Assembly: GCA_015832175.1 (NCBI GenBank)
Contig: WJXW01000018.1
Coordinates: 806,001 to 870,000, forward strand
Direction of reading: 5' to 3'
DNA length: 64,000 bases
Source: Paraphaeosphaeria minitans
Lineage: Eukaryota; Ascomycota; Dothideomycetes; Pleosporales; Didymosphaeriaceae
Shown: piece by piece, positions 57,266-64,000 of the stretch
Numbering within the stretch: the stretch's first letter is position 1
Layout of the letters: each line of letters begins with the position of its first letter
Position numbers and translations under genes: made by a program
The notes under the pieces: model-generated
What the model saw: only the letters and a program-made list of their open reading frames with translations
What the model was told of the DNA's origin: nothing
The model's database searches: none

Positions 57266-59028
57266 TTACCTTCCGTCACCACTGTGCCTCGGGGATTCTC
57301 TCCGACTGTTCATCGCTGTGTTCCTCTCCGTCTCTTCTCGCAGTGTGTCAAGGCTGCGAGCTGGACTAGGCGTCGTGCCTCTGCTCGTGGGAGTCCTGCT
57401 AGGACTCGACGGTCTGGAGGTCGCAATCTCATAGGTGGGCAGGTCCTCAGAGATTGGGGTTCGAGCGGGCGTTCGTACAGCCGTATTATAGGAGGGCGTG
57501 CGCGTCAGAGCTTCCATGTCATAGTCACGGTAGTTGTCAAAGTAGCCACTGGGAGGCGTGTGGTTAACACCATCTGGCCGCGAATGTGGGGTGTTGGCCC
57601 CGGACGAGTGATGCCGAATGGGTAAAAATCGTGAATGGCTGCCTTGGGAGTTCAGATCAAGATTCTGAAGACGATGCTGCAGAGCCGCTGCCGAAGCGCC
57701 ACCACCAGCAATGGCATTTAACGATGCTAGATCTTCCGCCGAACCGGATCTGCTTTGAGCATAGAAAGGTGTGTTGGAACCGCTGCTTCCATAACTTGCG
57801 TGGGCACCAGGGGTCATGAACCCACTGGGATCGATGTCGTTGTAGAGCGAATCTAGCTGATGAAGACCATAGGTTGGCGGAGCATTTTGGTTGACTTCGT
57901 CCTGCACAGCTTGTTGCGACAGAATCTGCGGGTCGACTAGGACAGATTGATCTTCACCCGGAGGCAGGTTCGGTGAGATGAACAAGTGTACGTGATTTTT
58001 CACCAGCAGCTGACTCGTATGACCTTCCGGGTTGTGCAGGTTGACGTACAGACGCAACTTGTGCGTTATGCGAATGTTCTCGGTGTCTACGGACTGTCTG
58101 CAATTCTTGAGGGATCTGGGGAGATCCAACGTCATGGAGAAGCGGTGGCATTCGTCAAACAGCTGGTCGGTGTCCTCAACACCATCGGGCACAAGGTTTC
58201 TGGAGTTGTCCGGCATCGTTCCCTCGGTGCAGGCGACCTGGATTTCGGTGGTGTGAGAGATCCTGCGCCCAGCGTAATCGCAAAAGAGCTGTCTCGACTC
58301 TATGAGTTCCATCTTTATGTTTGCGATTTCGACACCCTTGCGGAGCGGAATCAAGACGTAGTTGGCGGTTATCGAGGTGCCGACGATGTAGTTCTTCTGA
58401 GGCACCGTGATCTTGTATGCGATTTTGGAAGCCCAAATATCCTCGTTGATCTGTTCCATGGGCAGGGTCTCCATGAGATCGCGGCCGAGCGTCCGTATAA
58501 CGCGAATGTGCGAGGTCGCAGTCAATGGCTTGGTTATGTAGCCACGGTCCACAGTTGCCTTCAAGTTGTAGACGATCCAATTTGTGGGTAGCCCCTCGAT
58601 GCTCTCGTCGAGCGTGGAGGGCATCTTGAACTTGAACTCCCACTCATGCACGCCAGCATTGATCTTGTGCGCCTTGTTCTTGGAACCGTCCACCGGGAAG
58701 AGACTCAGGTTCTCGACGAGGAAGTTTTGCTTCTGGGATATGGGCTGCGGGGTGACGGTGTTGGTCGTATGCCAGGCTACTTTGCGAGTGCCCTGCAGTG
58801 TCATGCGAACGCTCTTGACGGACATGGATTCTGGGTTGTTGAGTATGAGCTTTCCCGTGAGCTCGGCGTTTTGGGATTCGTTTGGCTCTCCGTAGAAGAC
58901 GACGAATGGCGAGCTCGGGCTGTGTACATTAGGACGCGGGCAAGATGTCGGCGGGTGGCGTAGACTCACAGGATCTCGAGGACGGGCCCAGCATTCCTGC
59001 CAAAAACACCGCCGCCGGGGCGAGGCAT
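57266..59028 (-). CDS. creD: Alpha-arrestin ubiquitin-ligase adaptor, CreD-like (Rod1/Rog3 clade)
   Basis: An adaptor that brings the HECT ubiquitin ligase (Rsp5/HulA) to membrane transporters for endocytosis. In Aspergillus, CreD takes part in carbon catabolite repression. Exons 59028-58970 and 58919-57266 give 570 residues; the 50-bp intron is GTGAGT..CACAG with CTAAT. Arrestin-N spans about residues 24-165 and arrestin-C about 180-335, ending R-L-Y-V-N-L-H-N-P-E-G-H. Two PY-type ligase-binding motifs follow: P-P-T-Y at 367-370 and L-P-T-Y at 513-516. The D-P-S-G-x-x-T-P-G and A-S-L-N-A-I blocks are like CreD; the paralogue ApyA is the main alternative. The tail is Ser/Thr/Pro-rich, fit for phosphorylation. 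The stop overlaps a GGAAG|GTAAAT donor-like site, so a further 3' exon is possible. Confidence 0.82.
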
Positions 59029-60241
59029 GGTGTGGAGCAAAGAGGGAGAATGGTCGGGAGGAAGAATGGGCAAGAGCACAAAAGTCAAGAGCACAAAAGT
59101 CAAGAGCACAAGAGCATCGAAGAGTTGGGCGAAGGTGGTATGACTGGGTAGTTGAGTGCTCAACTCGGGCCGGGCACGATGTGGTTATAGTGCAACGGAA
59201 AGCGTGGGATGAGAGAAGGTGGTCTGGGCAAGCAAGCGAGCGTGCGAGCGAGAAGGGACATGCCATGTCATGTCATTGCTTCCCAGGGAATGTTAGCGCT
59301 GGACGCTGGGCCTGGTTTTTCGTCGACTGAGGGACGGGCGGGCGGGCAGGCAGGCGGGCAGGCGAAGGCGCAACAAAGCAAGAGATCCGAGCATCGCTCC
59401 CGCCGCGAACGGCGCAAGTGATGCTAGGCAGACCCACACGGGCACTAGGCCGGCAGTGAAATGGTGCGGATCGCTCAGTGCGAAGTGGCGCTGCAGCGGG
59501 CGGGCGGGCGGCGACGATAGCGAGACTGCCAGTGCTACGCGCGCGACTCCTCCCGTGGGTGGGTATGTAGGTAGTCTGTGTGTGTGGGTATGTAGGTAGT
59601 CTGTGTAGTCTGTGTGTGTGGGTATGTAGGTAGTCTGTGTAGTCTGTGTGTGTGGGTATGTAGGTAGTCTGTGTAGTCTGTGTGTGTGGGTATGTAGGTA
59701 GTCTGTGTAGTCTGTGTGTGTGGGTATGTAGGTAGTCTGTGTAGTCTGTGTGTGTGGGTATGTAGGTAGTCCGTGTAGTCTGTGTGTGTACCTAGGTACC
59801 CAGTCTGTGTGTTTCCGGCCATGTTGTGCATGCGTGTGCCCGCCGCGACAGGCGCTCTGCACGAACCGTCTTCCAGGCACATGCAACCATCAGACAGGTG
59901 CAGCATTGAACACACACACCCAGGAACAAGCAAACGTCAAACATGTGCAGCATTGGACACACACACACACATACACGCACGGCGCAATAGGGCTGAGTCG
60001 CCGGACATGGCCTTGTGCATGTGAATCGGAGGATGCCGGGAGTATCTGCCTTCTGGACGCCAGGGTGCCAGTGCGCAAACCCACTCTGTTTGACCTTGGA
60101 GGTATCCAACAGCCCCCCTGTCGTCAGCCGCCTCAGATCGTCCACTGTTCTCGGCCTCTGCCTTGCAATCGCAAACTAGCGACGCGCGCGTTTCGATGGT
60201 ACTCACGCTTCTGATGCGCCCCCACGAGCTGTCACCGCATC
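59029..60241. promoter_or_regulatory. Arrestin promoter region with several tandem repeats
   Basis: 1.2 kb between the creD-like start and the creC stop. It holds a 15-bp unit (CAAGAGCACAAAAGT) in three tandem copies at 59071-59115, a GGCGGGCAGGCA-type run at 59335-59365, the 34-bp minisatellite at 59561-59790, TACCTAGGTA at 59789-59798, and a CA-rich run at 59959-59970. Open frames across it are repeat artefacts. Confidence 0.6.
59561..59790. repeat. 34-bp minisatellite, about six copies
   Basis: The block GGGTATGTAG starts at 59561, 59586, 59620, 59654, 59688, 59722 and 59756: one 25-bp step, then five exact 34-bp steps. Units are nearly identical; one substitution (GTCCGTG) appears in the last. 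It lies about 530-760 bp upstream of the creD-like start codon. Confidence 0.95.
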
Positions 60242-62670
60242 CTACGCGTTGCTCGTGCTCGCCGTCCTCGAAACCTCGTCGCTCCCTGCGCCTTCCTTCG
60301 GCCGGTCGTACGTTCGAATGTGTCCTGCGGCCATTGTTATCATCATGTTTCGAGCATGGATCAGTCCGTGGCTGCCATCCGGCACCGAAGCGGCTGTTCC
60401 TGCATCCAAGCTTCGCGGCCGCGCCCACAGATAAGCTTATCAACACCAACCACTCTGCCCAGCAAGAAAAAAAAAAGATAAAAAAAAATCTCTGCACTCA
60501 CCATTGCTGCACGATGTCATGATGCAATCTTCCTCGAATCCTAGCCAGCACAGCGGATGCTCGTCGACCTTTTTCGCCTGCAGAAATTCCCTCAGTTGTG
60601 GACCCGCGTGTAACCCTTGACGGGAACTCACCATGACTGGCGGCAGCATTGCCGTTCGCGCCCGAGCCTCGACTCCGTGCACAACTTCTTCTTCCTCGTC
60701 CAGCATGCTTCCCGATGTGAGGTTCGAGTTGGATCGCAGCCGCGTGTTTGACCCATCTGTCCGCGTCCGTTGCATCGTGACCGTTGCCGACGTGACGCTG
60801 CTGCGCTGTCTCACTGATGCCTGCGTCTGTGTCAGCCCATCTCCTCTTCCCAAGTCTAGACTTTGCATCAGCTCACCGCTCGCGGCCTGTGGAGCATGCC
60901 AACGCTGAAGTCCCACAGAAGTAGCCGGCAGTCCTCCCCAACACTCCCAATGCGATAATTGCGCTCGTCACATCGCCAGGGATCGAATTGCACGGCAGTG
61001 ACCCACGAGTTGTGTCCCTGACAACGCGCCACTAGCATGCTATCTTCCAGCGACCAGATGGAGACGAGGTCGTCTTGGCCTCCAGTCACAACAAATCTTC
61101 CGTCCGGAGACCAGCAGACGCACATCATGCCGCCATAATAGCTCATGTACTGATGCAGCAGTCTGGAAGCGTTAGCCCATCATCACCGCCGCGTTGAGGT
61201 AGACCCACTGTTCTTTGAGGAAATCAATGATGCGAAACGAGCCATCTTCCGACACTACTGCGACGTGTCGGCAGTCTGGCGAAAAGGCAAAGGCATTGAT
61301 CTTCGAATCCGACGTCTTCCAGTAAGATACCGGGTTGAATTTCTGGTTCTTTGAATTTACCGACTTCTTTACAACAAGTCGCGCCTTCTTCTCCGGTTCG
61401 GCCTGGACCTGCTCCGGGTCTTCGGCAACGAATGGCGCGTCTTCTTTCTCTTTGTCGTAGACGATGAGACTTCCATCCATGTGCGCTGCGAGGAACAGAT
61501 TTTCGCTGTTAGGCAGCCATCGGATGTCTGACACGGCAGTGTTGTTGATCGCTCCCTGATGAAGGTTCAGTTTGACATGTCCTTGACGCGTCCTGCTCCG
61601 CCTCCACTTACATTTTTGTTGATGCGTGTGTATTTCTGCGACATGGGTTCATACCAAATGATGTCGCCTGTTGAAAAGCCCAGAATGACATCGACGTGCC
61701 CCGGTCCCTTTGAGCTTTGGTTCACGTCGTGACATAGCGCGTGCGCTTTGGTGAATAATATCTTGGTGAGGTGTTCCTCCTACACTCTCGGTAAGACGAA
61801 GGCAACGAATCTCTGGCCAGATGCAACATACCTTGGTCGAAGAGGTTAGGTCCAGCCACTGCAAGGCGCGGTTCACGTTTGCGAAAGCGTACAGCCCGTT
61901 TGGGTTGTGTTCTTGCAGCCGTTTGGCGATGGCTTCGTGGGGGATGACTCTCGAAACGAAGGATGAATTGCTCTTAACAATGTTGCTCTTCGGCTTCCGC
62001 CTCTTGAGTGTATCCTTGCTGTCTTTTCCATTCCAAACTGCCAGCGCCGAGTTCCCGGAGCCAAAGGCAGGGGCATGGAGGCCTTCGCGCGGAGCCGCAG
62101 CAACACCATTGCCGTTGACACTCTGCGAGCCTGCATCGCTGGCCTGGCTGTTGGATTCGTTTGGCGACTCTTGTATACTTGGTGGTACCTGCGAACGCGT
62201 GCTGTTGGCGGTATCGAGCCGGAACAATCGAGAATGCGACTGCTGGCGAGGCGCCACCACTGTGATGGACAGCTTCGTTCCTGCCGTCGGCGGGGAGACT
62301 GTGGTCGCGAGTGGATTGGGGTTGTGTACGGGCGCCTCGGAAGGGTGTGGCGGCGGTGTGGCTAGGTGGAGGTTGTCCCGGAGGACATATGTGCCTGACG
62401 GGATGGTAATGTGAGAAGGTGGACAGTTTCGAGGGCAGCTACGGGAAGCGTACCTTCGCCAACAACCAATTGGTGCTCAGGCCCGGTGGGATGGGTGAGG
62501 GTGTTGTTCGTTTCGATAAGCTGTCCGCCACCCGGTGCGCCAGGATAGCCCGCGACAGGGTACCTTGGTGGAGGTGGGAGCACACTGTAGAGATGGCATC
62601 AGTCAAGCTTCCCGGCGGCGGCGAGGTGGGCGCGTGATTGGGCAAAGCAGCATGGGAGAACTCACAACAT
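60242..62670 (-). CDS. creC: CreC, WD40 protein of the CreB-CreC deubiquitinase complex
   Basis: The WD-repeat partner that stabilises the deubiquitinase CreB in carbon catabolite repression (WDR20/WDR48-type role). Nine exons encode 609 residues, close to known CreC proteins: 62670-62666 (5 bp, ATGTT), 62584-62454, 62394-61832, 61761-61612, 61555-61209, 61162-60877, 60820-60632, 60577-60502 and 60324-60242. Introns are 46-177 bp; all junctions keep frame. The protein starts [10 protein letters not shown]. It has a Pro/Ser-rich N-terminal third, [12 protein letters not shown], then WD repeats from about residue 284, including [15 protein letters not shown] and L-L-L-W-D-F-S. It ends with a split final repeat, G-H-I-R-T-Y-D-R-P. 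The creD-like gene follows on the same strand. Confidence 0.93.
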
Positions 62671-63338
62671 AGCAACGCAGTCTGTGGCGGGGCCAGTCGG
62701 AAGCAACGAGGACCGTTTCTAGCACGTGTTCCGGATCGCAGCCGACCGAAGGGTGCGACTGGGACAAGATGGGGGGTGGGGCGGCTATCTATGCAATGTA
62801 TGTAAGGGCAATGGAACATGTGGGAGCTCGACAGCCCTCTGTGCCGTGCGAACCACCCCCCGGGATCGTGCAGCCGAATGGACGGGGAGAAGGTGCGGAG
62901 CGCAAGCGCTAGTCGAGGGGCGTGGCTTGCCCATTCCCATTCATTCCCATTCACTCCTATTCCCATTCCCATTGCCATTCCCATACTCCATTCTCTATTG
63001 CCAGTGACCAGATGCGGGCGTCCGTCTTGGAAGCCGCCGTGCGGGACGAGTGCGTGTGCTTCGCGATGCATCCCGCAGAACCGTCCACGGAGATGGAGGA
63101 GAGGGTATCTATCCATTAGACTAGCCCACACCATTTGCGGGGACAGCCAGTGTCCACACGTGCGCTTCTTAGCGCAGGCGCAAGCGCAAGCGCCGCCAGC
63201 TCTTCGGGGGAGCTCACTCGCGGTAGATATCTATCTGCCTATCTAGTCTATTCATCCTACCTAGGTCGCGGCGCAACCAACGCTTCTGCTCGAACCACCA
63301 GCCTCCATTGAGCATGTTCTAAACCATGTGCACCCAGC
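62671..63338. promoter_or_regulatory. Bidirectional promoter, creC / gem1
   Basis: 668 bp between outward-facing starts. It contains an imperfect CATTCC hexamer run at 62931-62998 and TACCTAGGTC at 63258-63267. Two CGCAAG/CGCAGG-rich patches lie near 63170-63190. Confidence 0.55.
62931..62998. repeat. Imperfect (CATTCC)n hexamer tandem repeat
   Basis: About ten CATTCC-like units with small changes (CACTCC, TATTCC, GCCATTCC). It lies midway in the creC/gem1 divergent promoter. Confidence 0.85.
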
Positions 63339-64000
63339 ATGGCCACCGGTGAGTGTCTTGACCCACGCGCATCCAAACGCCCAACTGACACCCCCCCTCA
63401 GTCCGAATCTGTGTTTGCGGCGATGAGGGCGTCGGCAAGAGCTCCATCATCACGTCGCTCGTCAAAGATGTCTTCGTCACGGCCAAGATACAGCCCGTCC
63501 TCCCCCAAGTCACCATCCCGCCCACGCTCGGCACGCCAGACAACGTCACAACCACCATCGTCGACACCTCGGCCCTGCCCCACGAACGCCATGCGCTCCG
63601 CAAAGAGCTCCGCAAATCCAACGTGATACTGCTGGTGTACTCGGACCACTACAGCTATGAGCGCGTCGCCCTGTTCTGGATGCCGTACTTCCGGTCGCTG
63701 GGCGTCAATGTGCCCGTGGTGCTCTGCGCGAACAAGGCCGACCTGGCGTCCAACGGGACAACGTCGCAGGTCGTCGCCGACGAGATGCTCCCCGTCATGA
63801 CCGAGTTCAAGGAGATCGACTCGTGCATCCGCACTAGCGCAAAAGACCACCACAACATCAACGAGGTCTTCTTCCTGTGCCAAAAGGCCGTTACCCACCC
63901 CATCGCACCGCTGTACGATTCAAAGGAAAATGCACTGAAATCCGCTGCGGTGGCCGCTTTGCAGCGTGTCTTCCACCTCTGCGACAAGGACAAGGATGGC
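63339..64000 (+). CDS. gem1: Mitochondrial Rho GTPase Gem1/Miro (5' part, cut by window end)
   Basis: An outer-mitochondrial-membrane GTPase with two GTPase domains around EF hands, needed for mitochondrial shape, inheritance and ER-mitochondria contacts. Exon 1 is only 10 bp (63339-63348). The 53-bp intron 63349-63401 is GTGAGT..CCTCAG, and exon 2 runs off the window. Visible: [15 protein letters not shown] (P-loop, residues 4-18), V-D-T-S-A at the switch-II position (no DxxG, as in other fungal Miro N-domains), N-K-A-D and T-S-A-K-D for guanine binding. It then has H-L-C-D-K-D-K-D-G, the start of EF hand 1. About 203 residues are present. The frame is intact. Confidence 0.95.

Noticed and set aside
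56881..57282. 133-codon minus-strand frame downstream of the arrestin
   Set aside because: Likely 3' UTR; no domain. Kept only as a possible extra exon in the findings.
59293..59933. Two minus-strand frames with repeated T-Y-I-P-T-H-T-D-Y-T-D units
   Set aside because: Translation of the 34-bp minisatellite, which stays open in several frames. No start context or conserved part.

Overview
This window comes from a filamentous ascomycete (Pezizomycotina; a Dothideomycete is my best guess, by inference). The evidence is small introns (about 45-90 bp, GT..AG, with CTAAC/CTAAT-type branch points), recognisable CreC, CDK1 and Gem1 orthologues, and a long AT-rich block carrying the signature of repeat-induced point mutation (RIP: CpA to TpA, TAG/TAA at former Gln and Trp codons). 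It is a two-compartment genome segment with an abrupt border near 35.2 kb.

Bases 1 to about 35,060 hold no intact gene. They are a nest of RIP-killed LTR retrotransposons. Four copies (A, B, C, D) belong to one Gypsy/chromovirus family: CCHC gag, aspartic protease, RT with YIDD, RNase H, integrase, chromodomain. D (24074-30779) is on the + strand and complete, with 411-bp LTRs and a 5-bp target duplication AAACT. It sits inside E (22374-34386), a different LTR element with 236-bp LTRs and protein remnants I cannot assign. E in turn sits inside C, whose two parts lie on either side of it. A and B (1910-14860, - strand) form a head-to-tail LTR-internal-LTR-internal-LTR array. C also carries a small, less RIP-damaged 241-bp insertion at its RT catalytic motif. 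The start of the window is the 3' half of another Gypsy element (F). All four family members carry a second decayed ORF antisense to pol, just upstream of the 3' LTR, encoding a Cys-containing plus coiled-coil protein. Their LTRs share the U5 half but have unrelated U3 halves.

Bases 35.3-64 kb are normal gene-dense sequence with 14 protein genes, whose splice sites I resolved by hand. In order: a polyQ hypothetical protein (-), an OTU deubiquitinase (+), a TPMT-like methyltransferase (-), a DHA1 MFS transporter (+), a second MFS transporter of seven exons (-), a six-cysteine small secreted protein (-), a D123/Cdc123-family protein (-), a half-size ABCG transporter (-), an ALKBH1-like dioxygenase (-), CDK1 (+), a GH18 chitinase-like protein fused to a UBA domain (+), a CreD-like alpha-arrestin (-), CreC (-), and the 5' part of the Gem1/Miro GTPase (+, cut by the window end).

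Most genes are housekeeping or regulatory. Two themes stand out. CreC and a CreD-like arrestin, both from the carbon-catabolite/ubiquitin network, are adjacent. The part of the gene block nearest the transposon island carries three exporters and a secreted effector-like protein. Several gene pairs are divergent and share short promoters (OTU/polyQ, methyltransferase/MFS, ALKBH1/CDK1, creC/gem1).
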